Positions 14,308 through 21,566 of a DNA stretch of 22,622 nt are shown piece after piece (positions within the stretch are counted from its first letter, which is position 1; every line of letters starts with the position of its first letter). The position numbers were made by a program, and so were the translations under genes. The notes under the pieces were generated by a model. It saw only the letters and a list, made by a program, of their open reading frames with translations. It was not told where the DNA came from and ran no database searches. Origin of the DNA: an uncultured Flavobacteriales bacterium (GTDB taxonomy: Bacteria > Bacteroidota > Bacteroidia > Flavobacteriales_D > Sanyastnellaceae); the NCBI GenBank assembly GCA_937996585.1, contig CALKUW010000019.1, positions 1 through 22,622 on the forward strand. The letters run 5' to 3'.

Positions 14308-15453
14308 ATGCGCGTCGTGGTCGGACTTTCCGGTGGTGTGGACAGCAGTGTCGCCGCCCATCTCCTGCAGGAGCAGGGGCATGAGGTCATCGGACTCTTC
14401 ATGCGCAATTGGGTCGATGACACCGTCACCCTGGACAATGCCTGCCCATGGGTGGACGATGCCAATGATGCCTTGCTCGTCGCGCAACACCTCGGCATTC
14501 CTTTCCAGGTCATCGATCTCTCCAACGCTTACCGGGAGCGCATCGTAGACCACATGTTCGCGGAATATGCCGCCGGGCGCACACCCAATCCCGACGTCCT
14601 GTGCAACCGGGAAATCAAATTCGACCTGTTCCGGAAGGCGGCGCATCAGCTGGGTGCGGATGCCGTTGCCACGGGGCACTATTGCCGGAGGGACACCAAC
14701 AGTGACGGTTGGCATCGGCTACTGGCAGGACGCGATGGCAACAAGGACCAGAGTTACTTCCTCTGCCAGGTCACGCAGGAACAGTTGTCTGATGCCCTAT
14801 TTCCCGTGGGCGAGCTGGAGAAGCCTGAAGTGCGGAGGATCGCTGAGGAAGCAGGATTGCCGACCGCCCACAAGAAAGACAGCCAGGGCCTCTGCTTCGT
14901 AGGCAAGGTCAAACTGCCGGAATTCCTGCAGCAACAGCTCGAAGTGCAGCATGGCCCCATCGTCGAATTGCCCGCAGAAGGCGTCATCCCGGCCGAAAAT
15001 CCGTGGGGTTCACCCGCACTCGACCTCGGTCAGGCCAGGGAGGTTGGGACGCATCCGGGCGCCCACTTCTTCACCATCGGCCAGCGCCGGGGACTCAACG
15101 TGGGGGGACATGTCGAGCCGCTGTTCGTCATCGACAAGGACATGGAGACCAATACGCTGTTCGTCGGCGAAGGTGACCGGCATCCCGGACTGTTCAGGCA
15201 GGGTCTCGCCATGGCGGATCGTGAAGTGCATTGGATCCGACCGGATTTCGAGCCCGAGCCCTATGCGCCGATGCGCGTCAAGGCGCGCTACCGTTATCGC
15301 CAGCCGTTGCAGGAGGCGACCTTGACCCGAGTGGACGGAGGCTGCCACCTCGTTTTTGACCAACCACAGTCGGGGATTGCCGCCGGACAATTTGCCGCTT
15401 GGCATGACGTCGAAACCGGCGAGGAAGTCTTGGGAAGCGGCGTAATCGCCTGA
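14308..15453 (+). CDS. mnmA: tRNA-specific 2-thiouridylase MnmA
   Basis: MnmA adenylates and thiolates U34 of the Lys, Glu and Gln tRNAs, using sulfur relayed as persulfide. The 381-residue length is normal. It starts on the PP-loop SGGVDSSVAAHL (residues 8-19). The conserved NPDVLCNREIKF holds the first catalytic Cys at 99, and SQGLCFVGK the second at 196. HFFTIGQRRGLNVGG (near 252-266) marks the central domain that carries the tRNA-binding loop, and a C-terminal beta barrel follows. An internal DDTVTLDNACPWVDDANDA segment after FMRNW is the usual acidic insertion. The ATG at 14308 is the only sensible start. It is a single-gene unit, divergent from the sigma factor and convergent with the GT2 gene, whose stop lies 8 bp beyond. 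Confidence 0.96.
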   Translation: MRVVVGLSGGVDSSVAAHLLQEQGHEVIGLFMRNWVDDTVTLDNACPWVDDANDALLVAQHLGIPFQVIDLSNAYRERIVDHMFAEYAAGRTPNPDVLCNREIKFDLFRKAAHQLGADAVATGHYCRRDTNSDGWHRLLAGRDGNKDQSYFLCQVTQEQLSDALFPVGELEKPEVRRIAEEAGLPTAHKKDSQGLCFVGKVKLPEFLQQQLEVQHGPIVELPAEGVIPAENPWGSPALDLGQAREVGTHPGAHFFTIGQRRGLNVGGHVEPLFVIDKDMETNTLFVGEGDRHPGLFRQGLAMADREVHWIRPDFEPEPYAPMRVKARYRYRQPLQEATLTRVDGGCHLVFDQPQSGIAAGQFAAWHDVETGEEVLGSGVIA

Positions 15454-15463
15454 CCAGCGGTCA
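15451..15463. other. Palindrome holding both convergent stop codons
   Basis: TGACCAGCGGTCA is an inverted repeat (TGACC, 3-bp spacer, GGTCA). The TGA on the plus strand (15451-15453) ends mnmA, and the TGA on the minus strand (15463-15461) ends the glycosyltransferase. The stem is too short to be a convincing intrinsic terminator and no T-run follows. Confidence 0.5.
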
Positions 15464-16444
15464 AACGCGGTCCTTCAAAAGGTAGACGTTGCGACCAGGC
15501 GCGTTCCGGGTGACCAGTTCGGCCACGAATCCGGTGAGGAAGAGCTGCAGGCCCATCATCATGAACACCAAGGCGATGTAGAATGCGCTGATGTCGGCAA
15601 TGTTCCGAGCCACCACCCCTTCTGAAAGGGCCCACAATTTGTAGCCTCCGATTCCGGCGAAGAGTCCGAAGCCTGCGATGAACATCAGGGTACCCAACAC
15701 ACCGAACAAGTGCATCGGCTTGTGACCGAACCGACCGATGAAGGCGATCGTTAGAAGGTCCAGGAAACCGTTGACGAACCGCTCGAGACCGAACTTGGTG
15801 GTGCCATACTTCCGGGCGCGGTGCTGCACCACCTGCTCTCCGATGCGCTGGAAGCCGGCCTGCTTGGCAAGCACCGGGATGTAGCGGTGCATTTCCCCGT
15901 TGACCTCCACCGCCTGCACCACCTCGCGCCGGTAAGCCTTGAGTCCACAGTTGAAATCGTGCAGGTGAATACCGCTCACCCGACGCGTCGCCCAATTGTA
16001 AAGTTTGGTCGGTAGCGTCTTGGTGATGGGGTCGTACCGCTTCTTCTTCCAACCGCTGATCAGGTCGAATCCCTCCTCCACGATGCGCCGCTCGAGTTCG
16101 GGCACTTCGTCCGGGCTGTCCTGCAGGTCGGCGTCCATGGTGATGACCACCTTGCCCCGCACCACACGGAAGCCCGTGTGCAAAGCCGCACTCTTGCCTT
16201 GATTACGCGCGAAGCTCAATCCCACGACCCGATCTCCATACTCCTCCTTCAACCGGGTTACCACTTCCCACGATCCATCGTTAGACCCATCGTCCACGAA
16301 AACAACCTCGTAGGAACGGCCATCAAGCACCCTGGCAATCCAGGACATCAATTCCGGCAGGCTCTCCTCCTCATTGAAGAGGGGAACCACAATGCTCAGG
16401 TCGCATTCCGGTCGCGTGGGGGAAGTCAGCTGGTCGGTGTCCAT
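15461..16444 (-). CDS. Glycosyltransferase family 2, DPM1/GtrB-like, with two C-terminal spans
   Basis: This 327-residue enzyme has an N-terminal GT-A domain and a membrane tail. It carries DLSIVVPLFNEEESLPEL (the GT2 start), FVDDGSNDGS (about 49-58), MDADLQDSPDEVPELERRI (the DxD-containing metal site near 98) and NCGLKAYRREVV followed by RKYGTTKFG, all as in dolichol/undecaprenyl-phosphate mannose or glucose synthases. Two hydrophobic helices (about 238-262 and 282-306) anchor it. The likely product is a polyprenyl-phosphate sugar used by GT-C enzymes, so the GT22-like protein at 1673 is a conceivable client, though it is 12 kb away. It is the second gene of a leftward pair with the DUF4199 gene 41 bp upstream, an arrangement often seen in Bacteroidota. 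The sugar cannot be read from the sequence. Confidence 0.92.
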   Translation of the reverse strand: MDTDQLTSPTRPECDLSIVVPLFNEEESLPELMSWIARVLDGRSYEVVFVDDGSNDGSWEVVTRLKEEYGDRVVGLSFARNQGKSAALHTGFRVVRGKVVITMDADLQDSPDEVPELERRIVEEGFDLISGWKKKRYDPITKTLPTKLYNWATRRVSGIHLHDFNCGLKAYRREVVQAVEVNGEMHRYIPVLAKQAGFQRIGEQVVQHRARKYGTTKFGLERFVNGFLDLLTIAFIGRFGHKPMHLFGVLGTLMFIAGFGLFAGIGGYKLWALSEGVVARNIADISAFYIALVFMMMGLQLFLTGFVAELVTRNAPGRNVYLLKDRV

Positions 16445-16485
16445 GGCCTCTAGAGGGCGTCGTTCAGGCTGCCCGCAAGGTACGC

Positions 16486-17046
16486 TCAGCCATTGAAGCC
16501 TTCCTCCGCCGCCGGTGACCTTTTCAAGATGGCCGCCACAATCAGTGCCACGAAGGCCACCCAGATGCTGTTCATGCCCGCATCCAATAGCTGGCCGGGC
16601 ACCGATATCGAGAAGCGGGTCGATTGCTCCATCATCTGATCCATTCCCGCCGGCATATTGCCGCCAAAGGCCATCAGCACCTCATTCGACTTGTCCAAGA
16701 CCAGATCGACATACACATCCAAAAGGTCCGGACGCATGACATGGAAAAGCAGGATGTTGAACACGTTGTACCCGAAGCGTGCAAGCACCCCGGCCAGGAG
16801 CGAGAGTCCGAAGGCCCTGCCGAATGCCAGCGTCCCCTCCTCCTTTCGAACCGTCAGCAACACCATGACCATCACCATGACCACCACGGTCAGCACAGCA
16901 GGACCTGTCCAACTGCCCAGCAGGGACTCGAAACGGATCATGTAGGCCAACAGGTACCCCATGAGGATGAGGGCCGCACCGGCTGCGGCATGGCCGAACA
17001 GGTAGGGAGGAATGGCCTTTCTGGTGGGTTCAGCTGTGGGCGTCAT
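16486..17046 (-). CDS. DUF4199 family membrane protein
   Basis: This 186-residue protein has four predicted spans (about residues 15-36, 45-64, 70-96 and 152-176) and a soluble loop of about 50 residues between the third and fourth, DVYVDLVLDKSNEVLMAFGG then MDQMMEQSTRFSI. This matches DUF4199, a Bacteroidota-specific family of unknown function. In that phylum it is often encoded directly before a GT2 enzyme, as here. The second span contains a run of alternating Val and Met (VVVMVMVMVLL), written in DNA as a short ATG/GTG-rich repeat. The ATG at 17046 begins the usual short polar N-terminus (MTPTAEPTRK). A role in polyprenol sugar handling beside the GT2 gene is an inference from position only. 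The upstream region is shared with the SRP RNA promoter on the other strand. Confidence 0.85.
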   Translation of the reverse strand: MTPTAEPTRKAIPPYLFGHAAAGAALILMGYLLAYMIRFESLLGSWTGPAVLTVVVMVMVMVLLTVRKEEGTLAFGRAFGLSLLAGVLARFGYNVFNILLFHVMRPDLLDVYVDLVLDKSNEVLMAFGGNMPAGMDQMMEQSTRFSISVPGQLLDAGMNSIWVAFVALIVAAILKRSPAAEEGFNG

Positions 17047-17116
17047 GGTCGTGCAAAGAAGCGTGAATCGCCTTCAATATCGACAGAAGGAACATACAAT
17101 GGCACCGCACCTGACC

Positions 17117-17124
17117 TACCTTTG
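17117..17124 (+). promoter_or_regulatory. -7 promoter box of the SRP RNA
   Basis: TACCTTTG matches TAnnTTTG exactly and ends six bases before the first paired base of the SRP RNA stem (17131). This gives a plausible transcript start at about 17129-17131. No TTG was found 17-20 bp upstream. Confidence 0.6.
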
Positions 17125-17127
17125 TCC

Positions 17128-17236
17128 ACGGAGGGCAAGTCTCCCACGGCCAGCTCCCGCTGAATCCCCCAGGGCCGGAAGGCAGCAAGGGTAAGTGGTC
17201 GTAGCGGTGCGATGGGAATCGCTTGCCCTCTCTTTT
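17128..17236 (+). ncRNA. ffs: Signal recognition particle RNA (4.5S-type)
   Basis: The small SRP RNA binds Ffh to target membrane and secreted proteins co-translationally. The conserved helix 8 core is present at about 17166-17192: CCCCAGGGCCGGAAGGCAG, with the GGAA tetraloop, then CAAGGG, as in the E. coli GTCCGGAAGGAAGCAGCC region. The ends pair: GAGGGCAAG (17131-17139) with CTTGCCCTC (17222-17230), and a T-run at 17230-17236 follows, so the terminal stem and T-run can end transcription. The length of about 105 nt fits the short bacterial hairpin type. It is divergent from the DUF4199 gene and lies about 20 nt before the SDR gene. Exact ends are estimated by eye. Confidence 0.93.
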
Positions 17237-17240
17237 TGCC

Positions 17241-17248
17241 CATCTTTC
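17241..17248 (+). promoter_or_regulatory. Candidate -7-like box before the SDR gene
   Basis: CATCTTTC lies 6 nt before the ATG at 17255 and differs from TAnnTTTG at the first and last bases. It sits directly after the SRP RNA terminator T-run, so the SDR gene either has this weak promoter or depends on read-through from the SRP RNA. Confidence 0.2.
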
Positions 17249-17254
17249 AGGTCC

Positions 17255-18082
17255 ATGCGCTCCGACTTCCATCCCCAGTCCAAGGTGGTCCTCGTCACCG
17301 GTGCCACCACCGGAATCGGCGCTTCCATCGCCAAGGTCCTCGCGGATGCCGGCCACCGCGTCTGGGGAACTGGACGCCGCGTAGAGGAATCCGCACCGGC
17401 GCCGGGACAGCCTGGTACCGTGCCGATGGACGTCACCCTGCCCGATACCGTCAGCAGCGCCATCGCGGCCATCGTAGCGGCCGAAGGCAGGCTGGATGCC
17501 GTCGTCAACAATGCCGGCATCGGCATGATGGGCGCCATGGGCGACACGACCGAGGAAGAACTCCTGACCGTCTACCGAACCAACGTCGTCGGACTTCACA
17601 CGGTCAGCCGCGTAGCCATCCCCCACCTGATCGCCTCCCGCGGACACCTGATGCACGTCGGCTCCGTAGCCGGCGTGGTCGGTCTTCCATTCCGCGGGGT
17701 ATACTGTTCGTCCAAGGCGGCAGTGGAGCTGATCGCGGAAGCACAGAGCATGGAGCTCGCGCGGCATGGCGTCCGCGTGACGGTGCTCCGACCCGGCGAT
17801 TTCAAAACCGCCATCAACAACAACCGCCTGCGTGTGGCCCAGCCGAACCACGACGCCAATCCGGGATTCGAGGCCGTCTGCGACGCCGTCAATGCGGAAG
17901 TCGCCCACGCCAAGGATCCGGAGGACATGGGCAAGGCCGTCCTCAAGCTGCTCGGTCAGCGGAAGCCACCGCTCTATGTCGCCGTTGCCCCTCCCCTGCA
18001 ACGCCTCGCCATCCGGTTGAAGCGCATCCTGCCGGACCGCGTCTTCGAAGGGCTGATCGCCCGGCGGTACCCGTTGGATTGA
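17255..18082 (+). CDS. Short-chain dehydrogenase/reductase (classical SDR)
   Basis: This 275-residue NAD(P)-dependent oxidoreductase has the classical SDR set: TGATTGIG at 15-22 for the cofactor, NNAG at 85-88, Asn110 in TNVVG, Ser137 in VGSVAG, and the catalytic pair Tyr150 and Lys154 in GVYCSSKAA. A Rossmann fold fills residues 10-200, and the C-terminal part shapes the substrate pocket. GTGRRVEE after the second strand (about 38-45) has Arg residues where NADP-preferring enzymes often have them, so NADPH is a reasonable guess. The substrate is unknown. The ATG at 17255 was chosen because it begins just before the first strand; longer starts would run into the SRP RNA. The biotin carboxylase gene follows 20 bp after the stop. 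Confidence 0.92.
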   Translation: MRSDFHPQSKVVLVTGATTGIGASIAKVLADAGHRVWGTGRRVEESAPAPGQPGTVPMDVTLPDTVSSAIAAIVAAEGRLDAVVNNAGIGMMGAMGDTTEEELLTVYRTNVVGLHTVSRVAIPHLIASRGHLMHVGSVAGVVGLPFRGVYCSSKAAVELIAEAQSMELARHGVRVTVLRPGDFKTAINNNRLRVAQPNHDANPGFEAVCDAVNAEVAHAKDPEDMGKAVLKLLGQRKPPLYVAVAPPLQRLAIRLKRILPDRVFEGLIARRYPLD

Positions 18083-18089
18083 AATCCTG

Positions 18090-18097
18090 CATTTTTG
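18090..18097 (+). promoter_or_regulatory. Candidate -7-like box of the biotin carboxylase gene
   Basis: CATTTTTG differs from TAnnTTTG only at the first base and ends 5 nt before the ATG at 18103. It lies in the 20-bp gap after the SDR stop. No -33 element is visible at 17-20 bp. Confidence 0.25.
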
Positions 18098-18102
18098 ACG
18101 CC

Positions 18103-19632
18103 ATGAGCCAAGCCGTCCCCATCCGTCCCATCACCAAGGTTCTCGTGGCCAATCGTGGGGAGATCGCCCTCCGCATCATGCGCACCATCCGCGCCATGGG
18201 CCTGCAAAGCGTCGCCGTGTATTCCGACGTGGATGGCAACATGCCCTTCGCCCGGTATGCGGATGAAGCCGTCCACATTGGCCCTGCACCGGCTTCCGAG
18301 TCCTACCTGATTTCCGAGCGCATCATCGAAGCCGCCCGGAAAACGGGCGCCGACGCCATCCATCCGGGTTACGGATTTCTGAGCGAGAATGCGGCTTTCG
18401 CTGAAGCTGTTGAAGCTGCCGACATCGCCTTCATCGGTCCCGGTCCGGAGAGCATCAGCACCATGGGCGACAAACTCTCGGCCAAAGCAGCCGTAGCTGC
18501 CCAGAACGTCCCCCTCGTGCCCGGATCGGACGGAGAAGTCACCGACCTGGATGAGGCCGAGCGCCTCGCCGCGGGCATCGGATTTCCCGTCATGGTCAAG
18601 GCCAGTGCAGGCGGCGGTGGCAAAGGCATGCGCGTGGTTCACGACCCTGCCTTGTTGCGCAGCGAAACCGAACGGGCGATGAGCGAGGCGACCAGCGCCT
18701 TCGGCAATGGCGCCGTCTTCCTCGAACGCTTCGTCACCGAGCCGCGCCACATCGAAATCCAAGTGCTCTGTGATGCCCACGGCAACGGTGTCCACCTTTT
18801 CGAGCGCGAATGCAGCATACAACGCCGCCACCAGAAGGTGGTCGAGGAAGCCCCGAGCGCCCTGCTCGATGACGACCTGCGCGAGCGCATGGGGGCTTGC
18901 GCCCTCGATTGCGCCGCCTCATGTGGCTACGTCGGTGCGGGAACGGTGGAGTTCCTCGTCGACGCCGACCGCAAATTCTACTTTCTCGAAATGAACACCC
19001 GCCTGCAGGTGGAACACCCCGTCACGGAGATGATCACGGGCGTCGACCTCGTGGAGGAGCAGATCCGCATCGCGCGCGGTGAAGTCCTGCGCATCCGACA
19101 GGAAAACCTGCGCATACAGGGGCACGCCATTGAATTGCGCGTCTATGCAGAGGACGTTCCTGCCGGCTTCCTTCCCTCCACGGGCAACCTGGCATCGCAT
19201 GTGGCCCCGGAAGGCCCGGGAATCCGCGTCGATGCCGGTGTGGAAACCGGAGACGCCATTTCAATCTACTACGACCCTATGATTGCCAAGTTGTGCGCCC
19301 ACGGCATGGACCGCACACAGGCCATCGAACGCCTCAAACGGGCCATCGACGAATACCTCATCCATGGCGTGGAAACGACGCTGGACTTCGGGCGTTTCGT
19401 ACTGGACCATCCGGCCTTCACCTCGGGAAAATTCGACACCGGTTTCGTCGCCGCCCACTTCGACCAGGCGCGTTTCGAGGCCTACATGGAGGAGCGCCGC
19501 AGCGGACTCGACTGGTCAGCGGCCACTGCCGTTCTGTCCTCAAGTGAAGCCACCCGCACTGGCGTCGACAATGCCAGTGAAGCTGACCACTCCACCGAAA
19601 CGGCAGGATGGAGAGGCAGATACGCCGAATGA
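18103..19632 (+). CDS. accC: Biotin carboxylase subunit of an acetyl-/propionyl-CoA carboxylase
   Basis: Biotin carboxylase uses ATP and bicarbonate to carboxylate biotin on its carrier protein, the first half-reaction of acyl-CoA carboxylases. All three parts of the fold are present: KVLVANRGEIALRIMRTI at 12-29, IHPGYGFLSEN at 87-97, the ATP-grasp core with Lys166 and KASAGGGGKGMRVV (166-179), ERECSIQRRHQK at 235-246, and EMNTRLQVEHPVTE at 296-309. The 509 residues exceed E. coli AccC (about 449) by a C-terminal tail, the last 50 or so residues of which are Ser/Thr/Asp-rich and look disordered. No biotinyl-Lys MKM motif is present, so carrier and carboxyltransferase are separate proteins outside the window. 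The ATG at 18103 begins at the conserved N-terminus. Which acyl-CoA is used cannot be decided, so the symbol is by family. Confidence 0.94.
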   Translation: MSQAVPIRPITKVLVANRGEIALRIMRTIRAMGLQSVAVYSDVDGNMPFARYADEAVHIGPAPASESYLISERIIEAARKTGADAIHPGYGFLSENAAFAEAVEAADIAFIGPGPESISTMGDKLSAKAAVAAQNVPLVPGSDGEVTDLDEAERLAAGIGFPVMVKASAGGGGKGMRVVHDPALLRSETERAMSEATSAFGNGAVFLERFVTEPRHIEIQVLCDAHGNGVHLFERECSIQRRHQKVVEEAPSALLDDDLRERMGACALDCAASCGYVGAGTVEFLVDADRKFYFLEMNTRLQVEHPVTEMITGVDLVEEQIRIARGEVLRIRQENLRIQGHAIELRVYAEDVPAGFLPSTGNLASHVAPEGPGIRVDAGVETGDAISIYYDPMIAKLCAHGMDRTQAIERLKRAIDEYLIHGVETTLDFGRFVLDHPAFTSGKFDTGFVAAHFDQARFEAYMEERRSGLDWSAATAVLSSSEATRTGVDNASEADHSTETAGWRGRYAE

Positions 19633-19672
19633 AGGGCAACTTTTGGCGGCAGAATCCGTTCAAAAAGGCGCG

Positions 19673-20272
19673 ATGTTCCTGAAACACCTGTCCATCCTGA
19701 TCGGATTGGCCTTCCCCGCCTGCATGGCGCTGGGCCAGGAAGAAGGCGTACCGTTGGACAGCCTGCCGCCGCTCATCCAGCTCGATGAAGTGACGGTTAC
19801 ACCGCCGCCCGTCATCCCGGAAGGACACCGCACGCAACCCGGATCAAGACGCTACTCCAGACTCGAAAAACGGGTGCTGAAGGTCTGGCCCTACGCGCAA
19901 TTTGCGGGCCTGGCCATGGACAGCCTGGAACAGGAATTGGAAGGCATCGAAAGCGCCCGGGAACGCAAGGCCCTCATCGAAGTGCGCGAGGAAGCCCTCA
20001 AGTCCCGTTTCGAAGGCGAGTTGCGGAGGTTGACCATCCGCGAGGGCGTCATCCTCATCCGTTTGATCGACCGTCAGGCCAACCGCACCACCTATGGCGT
20101 GGTACGGGAATTGAAGGGCCGGCTCAGCGCCTTCATGTGGCAAAGCCTGGCCCGCCTCTTCGGCCACGACCTCAAGAGCGAATACGACGCCACCGGTGCG
20201 GACGCCCCCATTGAACACATCATCCACGCCCACGGCCTGGAAGGTCAGGAGCACGCGCTGTCCGGACGCTGA
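19673..20272 (+). CDS. DUF4294 family exported protein
   Basis: This 199-residue protein has a signal peptide (MFLKHLSILIGLAFPACMALG, cleavage near residue 21) and then a basic, helical body. The stretch RRYSRLEKRVLKVWPYAQFAG (about 59-79) and the long Glu/Arg-rich helices after it match DUF4294, a Bacteroidota family of unknown function. Later TIREGVILIRLIDRQANRTTYGVVRELKGRLSAF holds the conserved core, with IRLIDRQ and TTY. The start at 19673 was chosen because it opens the signal peptide; the frame is open upstream only as a shadow of the biotin carboxylase. The 40-bp gap suggests co-transcription with that gene. Cys17 is not in a convincing lipobox. Confidence 0.86.
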   Translation: MFLKHLSILIGLAFPACMALGQEEGVPLDSLPPLIQLDEVTVTPPPVIPEGHRTQPGSRRYSRLEKRVLKVWPYAQFAGLAMDSLEQELEGIESARERKALIEVREEALKSRFEGELRRLTIREGVILIRLIDRQANRTTYGVVRELKGRLSAFMWQSLARLFGHDLKSEYDATGADAPIEHIIHAHGLEGQEHALSGR

Positions 20273-20302
20273 GCCGATAAGCCCACGAGGAACAAGCCGC
20301 GC

Positions 20303-20310
20303 TATCTTTG
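20303..20310 (+). promoter_or_regulatory. -7 box of the exonuclease/ccm operon
   Basis: TATCTTTG is a perfect match to the Bacteroidota -7 element TAnnTTTG and ends 6 nt before the ATG at 20317. The spacing implies a leaderless or almost leaderless message for the exonuclease, ccmB, ccmC unit. Confidence 0.55.
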
Positions 20311-20316
20311 CGGGGC

Positions 20317-20874
20317 ATGGAGAAGGCCTTCATCCTGTATGACCTCGAGGCGACCTGTTGGCGGACCAGCCGCCCCAAACGGGTGGAAATCATCGAAGTC
20401 GGAGCAGTCAAGGTGAATGCGCAGCTGGAAATCGTCTCCGAATTCTGTGCCTTTGTCCGCCCACTGATGCACCCCGTCATCAGCAAGTTCTGCACCTCCC
20501 TGACTTCCATCCGTCAATCCGACGTCGACCACGCCCCGCTCTTCGACGAAGTCATGGAGGATTACGAAGACTGGATGGGGGTCGGACGGGAGGACGTCAT
20601 TCCAATGAGCTGGGGCGAATTCGACAAACGCCAGCTCCTTACTGATGCCCGGTTGCACGACATCCACCTCGACTGGCTCGATGCCCACGTCTGCTTCCAA
20701 AAGCATTTCGGCAAATGGAAGGAGTCCAAGAACCAGATCGGACTGAAGAAGGCACTGGAAGAGGAAGGCATCGGGTGGTCCGGAACCGAACACCGCGCCA
20801 TCGATGACGCACGCAACATGGCAGAACTCTTCTGCAAGGTAGCGGCGCGCATCCCCAGCCTCAAGCTCGCCTGA
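20317..20874 (+). CDS. DEDDh 3'-5' exonuclease, ERI-1/KapD-like
   Basis: This 185-residue nuclease of the DnaQ-like superfamily carries the four acidic residues of the DEDDh class: Asp9 and Glu11 in YDLEATCW, Asp103 in SWGEFDKRQL, and His159 with Asp164 in GTEHRAIDDARNMAEL. YDLEATCW followed by the IIEVGAVKVN strand is the pattern of ERI-1-like exonucleases rather than polymerase proofreading subunits, which usually start DTET. Such enzymes trim 3' ends of RNA or DNA; the substrate here is unknown. The ATG at 20317 is well placed after an exact -7 box. Its TGA shares one base with the ccmB ATG (TGATG), so the two are translationally linked, although no functional tie with cytochrome c maturation is known. 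Confidence 0.92.
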   Translation: MEKAFILYDLEATCWRTSRPKRVEIIEVGAVKVNAQLEIVSEFCAFVRPLMHPVISKFCTSLTSIRQSDVDHAPLFDEVMEDYEDWMGVGREDVIPMSWGEFDKRQLLTDARLHDIHLDWLDAHVCFQKHFGKWKESKNQIGLKKALEEEGIGWSGTEHRAIDDARNMAELFCKVAARIPSLKLA

Positions 20875-21566
20875 TGCCGGAGTTGCCCAACACCATGCGC
20901 ACTGCGGTAACCGTTGCCCGATTGGAATGGCAATTGGAATGGCGACAAGGCCATCAGCTGGCGGCCGTGGGCCTATTCGCACTCGCTTCGGTATACGTCG
21001 CCTTCCAGGCGGCCGACCAGAGAACGGGCCCCGATGCTTGGACGGCCATGTTGTGGTTGGTCTATCTCTTCAGTGGGTTCACAGCGATCGGAAGGCTCTT
21101 CGATCGGGAGCGGAGCAGCGTCAGGCGTTACCTTCAATGGGCCGTGCATCCCACCGGCCTCATCGTGGGCAAGCTTTTCCACGCCGTCCTCACCACGACC
21201 GCCCTGACTGCGGTTGTCCTGGGGGCCTTCCTCCTGTTCCTCGGCTGGCCCTCCGGCATCGAACAGGCCGGCAAACCTGGACTGCTGGTGTTCGGAGCCT
21301 GGCTGGGCGGCCTGTCCATCAGCACCACCTTGGTCTTCGTGACGGCCGTCGCATCCCAGGTGCGCTCCGGTGGCAGTGCGCTCGGAGCCGTATTGGGCCT
21401 TCCCCTGCTGCTTCCACAACTCATCCTGACCACGCGTCTGACGCGGGGCGCCCTTGCCGGTGAACCGTGGTCCATGCTGATGGAATATCCGCTCTTTCTG
21501 GGGGCATTGGCGACCGGAACGGCGACCATTGCATGCATCCTCTTCCCCTACATTTGGCGGGCATGA
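20874..21566 (+). CDS. ccmB: Haem exporter membrane subunit CcmB
   Basis: CcmB is a membrane subunit of the CcmABCD complex, which handles haem and releases holo-CcmE during System I cytochrome c maturation. The protein has 230 residues and six hydrophobic spans, which is the family size. Typical features are the Glu/Arg-rich amphipathic start ARLEWQLEWRQ (about 16-26), LWLVYLFSGFTAIGRLFDRERSS after the second span, and LGLPLLLPQLILTTRLT before the last spans. The ATG at 20874 shares a base with the preceding stop; an ATG at 20895 would also keep all family motifs. Its stop overlaps the ccmC start as ATGA. CcmA, the ATPase, is not encoded directly before it, as is common in Bacteroidota, where ccmA lies elsewhere. 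Confidence 0.9.
   Translation: MPELPNTMRTAVTVARLEWQLEWRQGHQLAAVGLFALASVYVAFQAADQRTGPDAWTAMLWLVYLFSGFTAIGRLFDRERSSVRRYLQWAVHPTGLIVGKLFHAVLTTTALTAVVLGAFLLFLGWPSGIEQAGKPGLLVFGAWLGGLSISTTLVFVTAVASQVRSGGSALGAVLGLPLLLPQLILTTRLTRGALAGEPWSMLMEYPLFLGALATGTATIACILFPYIWRA

Noticed and set aside
16860..16890. Short ATG/GTG-rich repeat in the DUF4199 gene, considered as a phase-variable tract
   Set aside because: It encodes an ordinary hydrophobic Val/Met run in a span and the units are not perfect tandem copies, so slippage is unlikely.
17212..18102. The biotin carboxylase frame stays open for 297 codons upstream, through the SDR gene
   Set aside because: The upstream translation is Arg/Pro/His-rich shadow of the SDR gene, and the conserved biotin carboxylase N-terminus starts right after the ATG at 18103. 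Not a fusion.
19283..19672. A possible N-terminal extension of the DUF4294 protein
   Set aside because: It overlaps the end of the biotin carboxylase gene and has no family similarity; a signal peptide begins at 19673.
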